From the NCBI RefSeq assembly GCF_035751725.1, contig NZ_CP142104.1:1426001-1490000 (forward strand): a stretch of DNA of 64,000 bases, given 5' to 3'. The notes under the pieces are model-generated. The model was not told the DNA's origin and searched no databases. It saw only the letters and a list, made by a program, of their open reading frames with translations. The position numbers and the translations under genes were made by a program. Within the stretch, counting starts at the first letter, position 1; each line of letters opens with the position of its first letter. The DNA is from Pseudomonas frederiksbergensis. Its GTDB lineage: Bacteria > Pseudomonadota > Gammaproteobacteria > Pseudomonadales > Pseudomonadaceae. This document shows positions 10,770-19,683 of this stretch, piece after piece.

Positions 10770-11867
10770 TCAGATCAGATGCAAATGGTTGTCCCAGAGC
10801 CCCGCCGGCAGGTCCAGCGGTTTGGCAACCAATTGTGATTGCCGGCAATCGTAATAGCGGCAACGCCCTTGGCCCGACGTCACGACAAAACCGTCGGCCA
10901 CCGCGCCGACCCCTGCGCAGTCCGGCAAAGGCGCATCCAGGCGAACCTCGCCGCTGTCCAGGTCCCAGATGAAAAAGCGGTTGCCCCGTGGTGCCGTCAG
11001 GGCCACCAGGCGCAGTTCGCTGTGCACGGCGACGCTGGCGGTGTAGTGCCCCATGGCTTGTAACTGATGTTCGGGCACGGGGAACGCCTGGAACGGTTGG
11101 CCCGGACGCTTGATCGCCAGCAGTTGCGACGGCTCGTGCGCTGCGCCCATGAATTGCTGGCCGGAAACGATGGTCCCGTCGCTGGCAATACCCAAATGGC
11201 GCACGCTGTTCATTTGCTGGGCGAGGGTTTCCTTGCTCAGCAAAGTGCCATCGCGCTGCATCAGTACCAGGCTCGGTTCCATGGCGTCGAGATTCATCTC
11301 GACCCGGCTCTCGGCCTCGGTGCGGATCCCGCCGTTGGCCACCACGAGCGTTTCACCGTCGGGCATCCACGACAGTTGATGGGGACCAATACCGTGGGTT
11401 GAAATCTCGCCGTTGTGCACCAGCCGCTCGCCTTCGAAATGGTACACGCCCAGCAGGCCGCGGCCCGGATCGCGAGTGTCATTCTCCGTGGCATACAGCC
11501 ACTCGCCACTCTTATGGATCACCGCATGGCCGTAGAAATGCCGGTTCGGCAGCGAAGCGAGGGTCTGCAGCAGCGTCCCGTCGCGTAGGTCGATCAAATA
11601 GCTTTCGGTGCCCGGACGGCGGGCGACGAACAGTGCGATCGGCAGCGTCGGGTGATTGATGATGTCATGGCAGCGCTGACTGACCCGGGTAGCGAACGCC
11701 CGGGTGCCGTCCAGTCGATAGCCGACGGCAAAGTGATTGCCGTCGCTATCGTCCCGTGCCGAAAGCAGTAGCGGACTCTTGTCCTTTTGCTTGAACAGCG
11801 TCCAGCCGCCCAGGGTGACGGCGCCCAGCAGCAAGCTGCCGAGTGCCAGGACCTGACGTCGAAACAT
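10770..11867 (-). CDS. DUF1513 beta-propeller-like exported protein
   Basis: A 365-residue protein of the DUF1513 family. The N-terminus (basic residues, then a hydrophobic stretch to about residue 22) looks like a signal or Tat-type anchor. The remainder has repeated beta-strand blocks resembling a propeller. It is the last gene of a three-gene operon and starts two bases after the imelysin stop. In P. aeruginosa the same operon responds to iron; the biochemical function is unknown to me. Confidence 0.8.
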   Translation of the reverse strand: MFRRQVLALGSLLLGAVTLGGWTLFKQKDKSPLLLSARDDSDGNHFAVGYRLDGTRAFATRVSQRCHDIINHPTLPIALFVARRPGTESYLIDLRDGTLLQTLASLPNRHFYGHAVIHKSGEWLYATENDTRDPGRGLLGVYHFEGERLVHNGEISTHGIGPHQLSWMPDGETLVVANGGIRTEAESRVEMNLDAMEPSLVLMQRDGTLLSKETLAQQMNSVRHLGIASDGTIVSGQQFMGAAHEPSQLLAIKRPGQPFQAFPVPEHQLQAMGHYTASVAVHSELRLVALTAPRGNRFFIWDLDSGEVRLDAPLPDCAGVGAVADGFVVTSGQGRCRYYDCRQSQLVAKPLDLPAGLWDNHLHLI

Positions 11868-11869
11868 GA

Positions 11870-12934
11870 TCAGTCACCGTCGTTGGCGTTGAAGCCCAGT
11901 TGAATGCCCAGCGCCTTGGCCAGTTCGCCTTCATGCAGGCGATGGACGACGTTGAGGCTGTCGTACAAATCGTTGAGTTGTTGGCGCCCAGCGTCGTCAC
12001 CGAGCATTTCGGTCAGCGAGCGCTGGCTGCTGGCGAACAGTTTGAGCGAGGCGTCGTAGGCAGCGTCGATCTTGTCGGCCAACCGTTTCTGGTCGCTGGG
12101 CAGCAAGCCTCGCAGGCCCTTGTTGTCGACGCCGACCCACACGGTCCTGGCGGCGCTCAGGCTCGCTTCCAGCCCTTGCAGTGACGACTGGCTGCGCCAG
12201 GCATCGGCCTGGAACGGTTGCGGCACGCCCTTGCTCTGGCGGCCCATCGGCGTGCCGAGCTTTTTCTTCAGGGTGTCCAGGGCGGTGACCTGGACCCGCA
12301 GCAGATCGGCGATCGCTTCGTGGGAATCGGCGTAGCGCTGGTTAGGAAACTTGCTCATCTGGGCGAGCATGCCGTCGTTGCTGTTCCAGCCCGACAGAAT
12401 CTCCTCGGCCAGTTGCTTCTGGCGTTCGCCGATGGCGATGAGCAGCGGGCAATACTTGGCTTTCTGGGCGCTGTCAGCCATGTCGATTTTCGCGTCGAAC
12501 AACAGATATTCGTAGGCCGAAAGCCCTTGCACGACCACGCTGGACTTGGCCAGGCCGGCGGCGTCGATCTGCGGCTGGCTGTTGACCAATTGCTCGACCT
12601 GGCGGCCGACGAGGTTTTTCTTGTCGGGCCAGAACTGCACCTGCCAGGCGCGGTTGCCTTCTGCCAGCGGGCCGATCAGCAGCGGCTGCAATTGGGCCCA
12701 GGCTTTTTGCGCCTTGAGGAAATCGGCGCGCGCGGTTTCCAGGTTTTCCTTGCCTTGGCAGAACGCCAGGGCACTGCTCGCCAATTGCCGGTCGGCCTCG
12801 ACCCAGCGGCTGTAGGTCGGCAGGATCACTTGCTTGGCAATGGCGGCCGACGTAACCGCTTGCGGATCCTGGGGCGAGCAGGCACCGAGGACGATGGCGG
12901 CGAGGCTGGTGAACAACAGCTTGGGACGGAACAT
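11870..12934 (-). CDS. Imelysin-family lipoprotein
   Basis: A 354-residue exported lipoprotein with a clear lipobox (LGAC, Cys19). It belongs to the imelysin / iron-regulated protein A family (M75-like), helical periplasmic proteins linked to iron uptake. The family core is visible around VQGLSAYEYLLF, in which the first His of the classic GxHxxE motif is not present. It lies between the DUF1111 and DUF1513 genes. The P. aeruginosa operon has an additional imelysin gene (icmP) that is missing here. Confidence 0.85.
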   Translation of the reverse strand: MFRPKLLFTSLAAIVLGACSPQDPQAVTSAAIAKQVILPTYSRWVEADRQLASSALAFCQGKENLETARADFLKAQKAWAQLQPLLIGPLAEGNRAWQVQFWPDKKNLVGRQVEQLVNSQPQIDAAGLAKSSVVVQGLSAYEYLLFDAKIDMADSAQKAKYCPLLIAIGERQKQLAEEILSGWNSNDGMLAQMSKFPNQRYADSHEAIADLLRVQVTALDTLKKKLGTPMGRQSKGVPQPFQADAWRSQSSLQGLEASLSAARTVWVGVDNKGLRGLLPSDQKRLADKIDAAYDASLKLFASSQRSLTEMLGDDAGRQQLNDLYDSLNVVHRLHEGELAKALGIQLGFNANDGD

Positions 12935-12961
12935 GTCGGGCTCCCGTTTCGGAAATTACGT

Positions 12962-14389
12962 TTAAAGGGAATTCAGGAAAGCCAATAGCGCAGCGCGCTG
13001 TTCGGCGTTGAATGCTAGGACCTGTCGCTGCGCCGCCTGGGCTTCGCCACCATGCCAGAGCACGGCTTCGAGGAGGTTTCGGGCGCGACCGTCATGCAGG
13101 AACTGGGTATGGCCGTTAACGGTTTCGGTCAGGCCGATGCCCCACAGCGGCGGGGTCCGCCAGTCACGACCGCTGGCCTTGAACTCGCTGCGGTTATCAG
13201 CCAGGCCTTCGCCCATGTCATGCAACAGCAGGTCGGTGTAGGGACGGATGACCTGGTTTGCCAGCTCCGGTTCGGCAGCCTTGGCGGACGTGGTGTATTC
13301 AGGGGTGTGGCAGGACTGGCAGCCCGCCTGGAAAAACAGATTCTTGCCCGCCAGCACCTGGGGCGAATCCACGTCGCGGCGGGCCGGCACCGCGAGGTTG
13401 CGGCTGTAGAACAACACCAGGCGCAGAATGTTATCGCTGACTTCCGGTTCGCCCTCCGGGCCGTTGCCGTTGGGTGCGCGCTTGCAGTCGACCTGGGCCT
13501 CGGTGCAGTCGTCGAACGGCCGCAGGCTGGTGGTCAGGCCCATGTCGCCGGAAAAAGCGTGGACATTCTGTTGATTGAGGTTCGGCTGGCCGGCCTTCCA
13601 GCCGAAACGCCCCGGCACGGTCTTTTGTCGGACATCGTCCCAGACCATGTTCGGACGGCCGGCGATGCCGTTTTTTTCCCGCACTTGCGCCTGCGCATTC
13701 GCCAGGATGGCGTCATCGGGGATGGCCTCGAGCAGACCCAGGCCGATCATCGGCGGTGCGACGCGGGCCGAAAAGCGTGTGTCGGGGTGCATCGGGCCAT
13801 AACCCAGTTGAGTAATCTTCAAGGTCGGCTTGCGCAATTCCACCACGGTGCCGTCCGCAAAACGTACCGGCACCGGGGTGTAATCGACGCGCACCTTGCC
13901 TTCCGGCGTGACGCCCGGTACCGACATGTCTTGCAGCTGCCCGCCATAGACCGGCTCCGGCACGACGCCGAGTCGTTCGATGACCTTGGCGTACGGCGCT
14001 GCATCGGGGATCGACAGGCGCACCAGCATCGATACCGCGCTACTCGCACCTGGCGCTGGCGGGTGGCCGCGTCCGTCCTTGATATGGCAATTCTGGCAGG
14101 CGTTGGTATTGAACAGCGGTCCGAGGCCATCGCGGGCGGTGGTGGTCGACGGCGCAATCACCCATGGGCTGCGGAAGAAACTGTTGCCAACGCTGAAGTC
14201 CACGCGCCGCGAGGGCGGCAGGTTGGCCGAGGGCAGGGAAAAGGCGTTCTGATCACTCTTGCGGACCGTCGCGGCGCCACCGGAACGGGCTTCACCCGGT
14301 TCGGCCTGGGTAAAACGCGGGGCATCGTCGCAGGCACTCAGGCCCAGGGCCATGAACAGTGCACATAAACGAAGAGGCAACGGCGGCAT
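12962..14389 (-). CDS. Di-haem thiol oxidoreductase-like lipoprotein (DUF1111)
   Basis: A 475-residue exported protein with a lipobox (LSAC, Cys20). It has two CxxCH haem-binding sites, NACQNCHIKDG in the N-terminal half and QAGCQSCHTPEY in the C-terminal third, as in the DUF1111 di-haem oxidoreductase-like family. It opens the operon with the imelysin and DUF1513 genes. An electron-transfer role in periplasmic iron handling is likely but unproven. Confidence 0.82.
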   Translation of the reverse strand: MPPLPLRLCALFMALGLSACDDAPRFTQAEPGEARSGGAATVRKSDQNAFSLPSANLPPSRRVDFSVGNSFFRSPWVIAPSTTTARDGLGPLFNTNACQNCHIKDGRGHPPAPGASSAVSMLVRLSIPDAAPYAKVIERLGVVPEPVYGGQLQDMSVPGVTPEGKVRVDYTPVPVRFADGTVVELRKPTLKITQLGYGPMHPDTRFSARVAPPMIGLGLLEAIPDDAILANAQAQVREKNGIAGRPNMVWDDVRQKTVPGRFGWKAGQPNLNQQNVHAFSGDMGLTTSLRPFDDCTEAQVDCKRAPNGNGPEGEPEVSDNILRLVLFYSRNLAVPARRDVDSPQVLAGKNLFFQAGCQSCHTPEYTTSAKAAEPELANQVIRPYTDLLLHDMGEGLADNRSEFKASGRDWRTPPLWGIGLTETVNGHTQFLHDGRARNLLEAVLWHGGEAQAAQRQVLAFNAEQRAALLAFLNSL

Positions 14390-14450
14390 CGGGCGTCCCG
14401 GGGGATGAGTGAAAACGAGGGCGCAAAGTCTAACAGGGCGGGGCAGTTTG

Positions 14451-14467
14451 AATAAGAGGAATTATCG
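14451..14467 (-). promoter_or_regulatory. Weak candidate Fur box
   Basis: On the minus strand CGATAATTCC-TCTTATT begins with the GATAAT hexamer and has an ATAA-N6-TTAT inverted repeat. Only about 10 of 19 positions match the classic Fur box. It lies 62 bases before the DUF1111 start, where iron control would be expected. Confidence 0.3.
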
Positions 14468-14551
14468 TTTGGTTGGTGAGAGCCGCTTTGATGGGAGGGC
14501 TCACTCAAGGATGGACTGACCCTCGCCACAGGTTGAATAGTTCGTCTTGAG

Positions 14552-15892
14552 TTACGGCTGGACGACAGCCCCCGGCACCAACGGCAGCTCCAGCGTCGCA
14601 ATGAACCCGCCCTCAGGATGATTGGCCAGTCCCAATGCACCGCCATGGCGTTCGGCGGCGCGGCGCGCGATGGCCAGGCCCAGGCCGTGGCCGGCGGCGG
14701 TCTGGCCGGGGGCGCGGTAGAAAGGTTCACCCAATTGGCCCAGATGCTCGGCCTCAACGCCTGGCCCGTGATCGCGCACGCTGAGCAGGATTCGCTCCCC
14801 CTGGCGCACCGCGCGCATTTCGATGGGCTGCCCGTCCGGACTGAAGCGCTGGGCATTGCGCAACAGGTTATCCACGGCCCGCTCGATCATGGTCGGCCAG
14901 CCCTTGAGGATCAGGTTCGGCTCCGCTTCCAGTTGCACGATCTGATCTGGCGAAGCCATCTGGGCGTCTTTTTGCAGGGTGACCAGCAGGCCATTGAGAT
15001 CGACCTCCTCGGCGCTGGCGTTGTCGGCATCGACCCGTGCCAGGACCAGGATTTCACTGATCAGCGCCTCCAGGCGATCGCACTCGCGGGTCAGGCGCGG
15101 CCAGAGTTTCTCGCGCTCTTCGGGGCTGGCCCGCTCTGCCAGCGCCAGGGCGATGCGCAGTCGGGCCAGGGGCGAGCGCAATTCGTGGGAGACGTCGCGC
15201 AGCAATTGGCGCTGGCTGGCAATCAGGCTTTGCAGGCGCGCGCCCATGCGGTTGAAATCAGTGGCCAGCACGCCGAACTCGTCCCGGCGGTTGGCCAGTT
15301 TGGCGAGGCTGTTCTGCTGATAGGTTGCCTGTCCCAGATCATGCACCGCGCCGCGCAGGCGGCTCAGCGGCCGGGTGATGGAGAGGGTCACCAACAGGCT
15401 GAACAAGGTCAGTACCACCAGGGCAATCGCCAGGGCGCTGAGGGGCCAAAGCAAGCTGCCGCGGTGCCAGGCGTCCAATTCGGGGTGGGGTATGCGGTAG
15501 ATGAACAGGTACGTGTCGCCGGTCTTGGCACTGGTGAATTCGTCGGTCAGGCGCCGCCAGGGCAGGCGTCGATCATCGTTGTTCTGTCGCGCTTCGAAGG
15601 CGGCGGCACGATGCGGGAACGTGCCACGCACCACCGGATCGCCGCTTTCATTGAGTACCTGGACGTCAATGTGGTACTGGCGCTTGCGCTGTTTGAGGAT
15701 GTCCTGGGCGGCATCTTCGCCCTGGCTTTCGTAAGTCTGCGTCCACTCCTCGGCCAGGGTGTTGAGACCTGGATGGCGGCTGAGGATCCAGGCGTCCTGG
15801 TTCAACATGTGGCCCAGGAGAATCGAAAGTCCCGCCACCAGAGCGATGGCCAGCCAGAAGCTGGCCAGGACGCGCCAGAACAATGAGCGCAC
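14552..15892 (-). CDS. cpxS: CpxA-type sensor histidine kinase
   Basis: A 446-residue inner-membrane kinase. Two membrane segments (about residues 7-28 and 147-168) flank a periplasmic sensor. HAMP, an H box with H236 (DVSHELRSPLARLR) and a HATPase domain (N-box DNLLRNA, DHGPG, GHGLGLAI) follow. I chose the GTG at 15892 because GAGGA lies eight bases upstream; the TTG at 15913 lies upstream of that site. The order cpxR, spy-like gene, cpxS matches P. aeruginosa PA3204-PA3206. It is the last gene of the leftward cluster and starts 68 bases after the Spy-like gene. Confidence 0.85.
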   Translation of the reverse strand: MRSLFWRVLASFWLAIALVAGLSILLGHMLNQDAWILSRHPGLNTLAEEWTQTYESQGEDAAQDILKQRKRQYHIDVQVLNESGDPVVRGTFPHRAAAFEARQNNDDRRLPWRRLTDEFTSAKTGDTYLFIYRIPHPELDAWHRGSLLWPLSALAIALVVLTLFSLLVTLSITRPLSRLRGAVHDLGQATYQQNSLAKLANRRDEFGVLATDFNRMGARLQSLIASQRQLLRDVSHELRSPLARLRIALALAERASPEEREKLWPRLTRECDRLEALISEILVLARVDADNASAEEVDLNGLLVTLQKDAQMASPDQIVQLEAEPNLILKGWPTMIERAVDNLLRNAQRFSPDGQPIEMRAVRQGERILLSVRDHGPGVEAEHLGQLGEPFYRAPGQTAAGHGLGLAIARRAAERHGGALGLANHPEGGFIATLELPLVPGAVVQP

Positions 15893-15960
15893 GGAGTTAT
15901 CCTCAAAAAACAAAGAAAGCCCAACGGCGGTGTGCCGTTGGGCTGGGGCATTTCACTGCA

Positions 15961-16398
15961 TTATTGCGCTTTTTGCGGTTGTTGCGCTTTCCAGGCCTTG
16001 AATTCGGCCCACTCGGCCCGACGCTCGGCCTGTTTTTTCTGAATCGCGTCGAATTCCTTCTGCTGCTCAGGTTTCAACAGGCCGCGGATCTGTGCATCGA
16101 CTTTCTGATGCCGAGCCTCCATTTCGTCCTTCATGGCTTTCTGGTCGGCTGGCGACAGCTTGGCCAGGTATTTGTCCACCAGTTCCCGTTGTTCGTGGCG
16201 CTGCTCGCCCATGATCTGGCGAATCTGCTGGCGTTGTTCGCGGCTCAGGTCCAGTTGGCTGTACGGGCCTTTATCGTGCATCTGGCCGCCGTGACGCGGG
16301 CCGTCCATCGGCCCCATCGGACCTGGACCTTCGGGCATGGCCATGGCGACGGTCGGCAGGGCGGCGGCGAACAGCAGGGCGGTAAGGGTCTTGCGCAT
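15961..16398 (-). CDS. Spy/CpxP-like periplasmic stress protein
   Basis: A 145-residue periplasmic protein with a cleavable signal peptide (to about residue 20). It carries LTxxQ-type repeats LSREQ (51-55), LSPADQ (81-86) and LKPEQ (109-113) in a charged helical body, as in Spy and CpxP. Such proteins act as periplasmic chaperones or as brakes on the Cpx sensor. The start at 16398 has AGGAGAG upstream; the longer reading has no support. It lies between cpxR and the sensor kinase and has a tandem CpxR-like box upstream. Confidence 0.85.
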   Translation of the reverse strand: MRKTLTALLFAAALPTVAMAMPEGPGPMGPMDGPRHGGQMHDKGPYSQLDLSREQRQQIRQIMGEQRHEQRELVDKYLAKLSPADQKAMKDEMEARHQKVDAQIRGLLKPEQQKEFDAIQKKQAERRAEWAEFKAWKAQQPQKAQ

Positions 16399-16480
16399 GG
16401 TGTCTCTCCTTGTCTCATTCCCGGTCAGTTCCGGATGTGTGCAGATTACTGAGATCAAGGTCAGCGGCGGTCAGCGGTGG

Positions 16481-16496
16481 GTAAAGCTTGGGTAAA
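16481..16496 (+). promoter_or_regulatory. Tandem CpxR-like box
   Basis: GTAAA-N6-GTAAA, read on the plus strand, closely matches the CpxR recognition pattern GTAAA-N5-GTAAA of enterics. It lies 83 bases before the Spy-like gene. Right beside it is a ten-base tandem direct repeat, TCAGCGGYGG twice (16461-16480). Confidence 0.6.
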
Positions 16497-16562
16497 GACG
16501 GTTTGGTGCAGGCCTGACAAAACAGCATGAGCCAAACACAAAAGTTGTGGCGATAGGATTAC

Positions 16563-16592
16563 TGTGGCGAGGGGATGAATCCCCGCGCCACA
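16563..16592. repeat. REP element (family A)
   Basis: TGTGGCGAGGGG and CCCCGCGCCACA form a near-perfect inverted repeat. This is the common P. fluorescens-group REP core. It lies downstream of cpxR. Confidence 0.75.
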
Positions 16593-16610
16593 AAAGATCG
16601 GCGCAGTGCC

Positions 16611-17288
16611 TTAAAGGCTGTAGTAATAACCCCGGCTACGCAGCGCCACGATCCGTGGACGGCCGTCGGGGTGGGGGCCGATTTTCTTGCGCAGGTTGCT
16701 CACGTGCATATCCAGGCTGCGGTCGTACAGGGTCAGCTTGCGGCCCAGGGCGAGCTGCGCCAGCTCCTGTTTGTCCAGCGGCTCGCCCGGCTGCTTGAGC
16801 AGCGCTTCGAGCAGGCGGCTTTCGGACACGGTGAGGGTTTGTTCCTGTTCATCGATACTGACCACGCCCCGGACCGGGCTGAAGGTCAGGTCTCCCAGTT
16901 CGATCTGGCTGGACACGGCCGCAGGATGGCTGCGCCGCAGCACGGCGCGCAGGCGGGCGGTCAGTTCTCGGGGGTCGCAGGGCTTGGCCAGGTAATCGTC
17001 GGCGCCCAGTTCGAGGCCGAGGATGCGGTCCAGCGGTTCGCCACGTGCCGAGAGCATCAGCACCGGCAGCTCCGGGTGTTCGTTGCGCAATTGCTTGAGC
17101 AGTTCCAGGCCGCTGCCGTCGGGCAGCATCACATCCAGCACCACTGCCGCCGGGGCGGTTTCGGCCAGGGCCTTGCGGGCGCTCAGGCCATCGTGGCAAG
17201 CGCGGACCTGGAAACCTTCCTGGCCCAGCCAACTGCCGAGGAGCTCACACAGCTCCTGGTCATCATCTATCAGTAACAGCTCGCTCAT
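16611..17288 (-). CDS. cpxR: CpxR-type response regulator
   Basis: A 225-residue OmpR-family response regulator with acidic pocket D8-D10, phospho-acceptor D52, K102 and a C-terminal winged-helix domain (TVSESRLLEALL to RSRGYYYSL). It controls envelope-stress genes; in P. aeruginosa CpxR also raises mexAB-oprM expression. It starts seven bases after the coiled-coil membrane protein gene and is followed by the Spy-like gene and the kinase gene, all leftward. Confidence 0.87.
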   Translation of the reverse strand: MSELLLIDDDQELCELLGSWLGQEGFQVRACHDGLSARKALAETAPAAVVLDVMLPDGSGLELLKQLRNEHPELPVLMLSARGEPLDRILGLELGADDYLAKPCDPRELTARLRAVLRRSHPAAVSSQIELGDLTFSPVRGVVSIDEQEQTLTVSESRLLEALLKQPGEPLDKQELAQLALGRKLTLYDRSLDMHVSNLRKKIGPHPDGRPRIVALRSRGYYYSL

Positions 17289-17295
17289 GACTCAC

Positions 17296-17706
17296 TCAAT
17301 TTAGCCATTGCCGACGTTGTCTACGTCCACCGCTGGCAAAGATACCGCAGAGCAGGGCCAATAGCGCTACCCCTGCGCCGACGACGAACCACTGTTGCTG
17401 TTCGGTCAGCAGGCGGGGCAGGGGGCTGGACTGGGCTTCCTTGAGTTGCAGCTTCAGGCGCTGGTTTTCCTGGCGCAACCGCCCCACCAGCGCAGTCTCG
17501 CGTTCGCCATTGGCGTTCTGTAATTGTTGGGTCAGTTCTTCGCGCATGCGCTCGCTGTCTTTCAAGCGTTGCTGCAATTCGGCGATCTGGCCGCCTGCGC
17601 TCAGGGACAACGGCGCTGAATGAGCGGCCTCGGTGCTTTCCTCGCCATGGGCGGGCGCCCCGATCGCCAACGTGACCAACAACAGGCACAACGGACCTTT
17701 GCGCAT
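17296..17706 (-). CDS. Exported coiled-coil protein with C-terminal membrane anchor
   Basis: A 136-residue protein with a signal peptide (about residues 1-21), a central coiled coil rich in Leu, Gln and Glu (residues about 40-95), one hydrophobic anchor near the C-terminus and a basic tail. The outline resembles the C-terminal half of TIGR04211/YgiM proteins without the SH3 domain. The start at 17706 was chosen because the signal peptide begins there. It is the first gene of the cpx operon, seven bases before cpxR, so an envelope-stress role is likely. Confidence 0.7.
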   Translation of the reverse strand: MRKGPLCLLLVTLAIGAPAHGEESTEAAHSAPLSLSAGGQIAELQQRLKDSERMREELTQQLQNANGERETALVGRLRQENQRLKLQLKEAQSSPLPRLLTEQQQWFVVGAGVALLALLCGIFASGGRRQRRQWLN

Positions 17707-17821
17707 TGCAACTCCTGAATTCCAATCGAGATTAAGCAGATTAGACAGGTTGTCGGCAGGCCGGCGAGAACAATGAGCAATTGAACGCGATGAGCCAGGA
17801 AGGCCCATCGCGTCGGGGTCG

Positions 17822-18121
17822 TTACGGCAGGACTTGCTTGAACGGCTTGACCACGACATCGGCATAGACGCCGGCTGCCACGAATGGGTCGGCCTTGGCC
17901 CAGGCTTGCGCGGCGGCCAGGGAGTCGAACTCGGCCACGATCAGGCTGCCAGTGAAGCCGGCAGCGCCCGGGTCGTTGCTGTCCACCGCCGGATGGGGGC
18001 CGGCCAGCACGATGCGGCCTTCGGCCTTGAGCTGTTGCAGGCGCTCCAGATGTTCGGGGCGGGCGGCCAGGCGTTTTTCCAGGGAGTTGGCAACATCGGT
18101 GGCAATGATCGCGTAGAGCAT
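17822..18121 (-). CDS. yciI: YciI-family protein
   Basis: A 99-residue cytoplasmic protein of the YciI fold (dimeric ferredoxin-like), with conserved His in the PEHLERL segment and GPHPAVDS. Members are suspected small enzymes, but the reaction is not established. The ATG at 18121 gives the usual YciI N-terminus MLYAIIATD. It lies one base after the yciB stop, the same pairing as in other gamma-proteobacteria. Confidence 0.88.
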   Translation of the reverse strand: MLYAIIATDVANSLEKRLAARPEHLERLQQLKAEGRIVLAGPHPAVDSNDPGAAGFTGSLIVAEFDSLAAAQAWAKADPFVAAGVYADVVVKPFKQVLP

Positions 18122-18122
18122 G

Positions 18123-18719
18123 TCAGTCCTCGGTTTTTGGCGTGGTGGGGTCGGCATCGTGCAGGTGTCGGGACAGGTAGATACCCTGGCCGATCAGGAA
18201 CAGCAACGTCATGCCCAGGCTGCCGAAGACCTTGAAGTCGACCCAGTACTCCTGGAACGTGAACGCAACGAACAGGTTGGCGGCGCCGCAGAACAGGAAA
18301 AACGCGATCCAGGCGATGTTCAAGCGGGTCCAGATCACCTCGGGCAGGTTGATGGCGTGGCCCATGATGCGCTTGATCAACAGGCGATCACCGATGAAGT
18401 GGCTGCCGATGAAGGCCAGGGCGAACAGCCAGTTGACCACCGGGGCTTTCCATTTGAGGAAGGTTTCGCTGTGGAAGGCCAGGGTCAGGCTGCCGAATAC
18501 AAGGCAGGCGATCAGGGTCAGCCACTGGCTTTTCTCCAGCTTGCGCTGGGAAATGAACAGCGCGCCGTAGACCACCAGGGAGCTGATGATCAATACCGCG
18601 GTGGCGCTGTAGATACCCCCTACAGTCAGGGAATGACCGGCGAAGTCGACGGTTCGGGGATCAAGCTTGTAGACGATGAAAAACAGCAGGAGCGGGATGA
18701 AATCGATGAATTGTTTCAC
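18123..18719 (-). CDS. yciB: Inner-membrane septation protein YciB
   Basis: A 198-residue polytopic inner-membrane protein (five to six hydrophobic segments) of the YciB/IspZ family. It is involved in cell-envelope biogenesis and septation through contact with divisome and elongasome proteins. The GTG start at 18719 yields the canonical [18 protein letters not shown] beginning. A much longer in-frame extension upstream is antisense to the neighbouring PHP gene and is rejected. It is divergent from that gene and forms an operon with yciI. Confidence 0.9.
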   Translation of the reverse strand: MKQFIDFIPLLLFFIVYKLDPRTVDFAGHSLTVGGIYSATAVLIISSLVVYGALFISQRKLEKSQWLTLIACLVFGSLTLAFHSETFLKWKAPVVNWLFALAFIGSHFIGDRLLIKRIMGHAINLPEVIWTRLNIAWIAFFLFCGAANLFVAFTFQEYWVDFKVFGSLGMTLLFLIGQGIYLSRHLHDADPTTPKTED

Positions 18720-18806
18720 AGTGGCAGCCAGGAGCAGGATGTGGCGGCATAATAACAAACATCCTTGGCCGCGATAGGGCCAGCTGATTTGAGGTAACAA
18801 AGTCTC

Positions 18807-19670
18807 GTGAATGTTGATTTGCACTGCCACAGCACGGCCTCCGATGGCGCCCTTGCGCCTGCGGTTCTGGTGGCGCGGGCGTTCGAGCACGGCGTGCGAG
18901 TCCTGGCCCTGACCGATCACGACACGCTTGAAGGCCTCGATGAGGCGCGCAGCGCCGCGACCGCGCTGGGCATGCAACTGGTCAACGGGGTCGAGTTGTC
19001 CTGTACCTGGGGCGGGGCGACCATCCATGTGCTGGGCTACGGTTTTGATGTGACGGCACCGTCCCTGGTCCAGGCCATCGCCGAGTTGCGCGATGGCCGT
19101 TGGCTGCGCTCCGAGGAGATCAGCCGCAAGCTCGCCCTCAAGGGCATGCCCGGTGCGCTGGAAGGGGCCCGGCAGATCCAGCAGGAGCTGGGCGACAGCG
19201 GCAACGCGCCGGCCCGTCCGCATTTTGCCGACTGGATGGTGCGCGAAGGTTTCGTCAAGGACCGCGCCGAAGCCTTCCGAAAATGGCTGGGGGCCGGCAA
19301 GCTGGGGGACGTCAAGCAGCACTGGCCGACGCTCGAGGAGACGGTCGGGACGCTGCGGGCCGCCGGCGCCTGGATCAGCCTGGCACATCCCTGGCACTAC
19401 GATTTCACCCGCAGCAAACGCCGCCGCCTGATAGCCGACTATATTCAAGCAGGGGGCCATGCCATCGAAGTGGTCAATGGCCATCAGCCGGCCGAGCAGG
19501 TCGGCAGCCTGGCGATCCTCGCCCGGGAGTTTGGATTGCTGGTGAGCGCCGGCAGCGATTTCCATGGCCCGGGAGGCTGGTCCGAAATTGGCGAATACCG
19601 CCCGTTGCCGGAAGATCTGCCACCACTATGGTGTAGATTCAAACATGATCCCGTTATCGCCGACGTCTGA
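18807..19670 (+). CDS. rnm: PHP-domain phosphoesterase, RNase AM
   Basis: A 287-residue PHP-domain hydrolase (YciV/TrpH family). Metal ligands are visible in [11 protein letters not shown] (residues 4-14), LTDHDT, the central PHFADWMV and the C-terminal [10 protein letters not shown]. The E. coli relative is a 5'-3' exonuclease that matures rRNA 5' ends and acts on 3',5'-bisphosphonucleotides. A GTG start at 18807 has GAGG 12 bases upstream. The next gene (yciO type) starts 13 bases after its stop, the same order as in E. coli. Confidence 0.88.
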   Translation: MNVDLHCHSTASDGALAPAVLVARAFEHGVRVLALTDHDTLEGLDEARSAATALGMQLVNGVELSCTWGGATIHVLGYGFDVTAPSLVQAIAELRDGRWLRSEEISRKLALKGMPGALEGARQIQQELGDSGNAPARPHFADWMVREGFVKDRAEAFRKWLGAGKLGDVKQHWPTLEETVGTLRAAGAWISLAHPWHYDFTRSKRRRLIADYIQAGGHAIEVVNGHQPAEQVGSLAILAREFGLLVSAGSDFHGPGGWSEIGEYRPLPEDLPPLWCRFKHDPVIADV

Positions 19671-19683
19671 ACAGGTAGAACAC

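Noticed and set aside
18720..19565. Long in-frame extension upstream of yciB
   Set aside because: It lies opposite the PHP-domain gene, and the family start [11 protein letters not shown] at 18719 is unambiguous.
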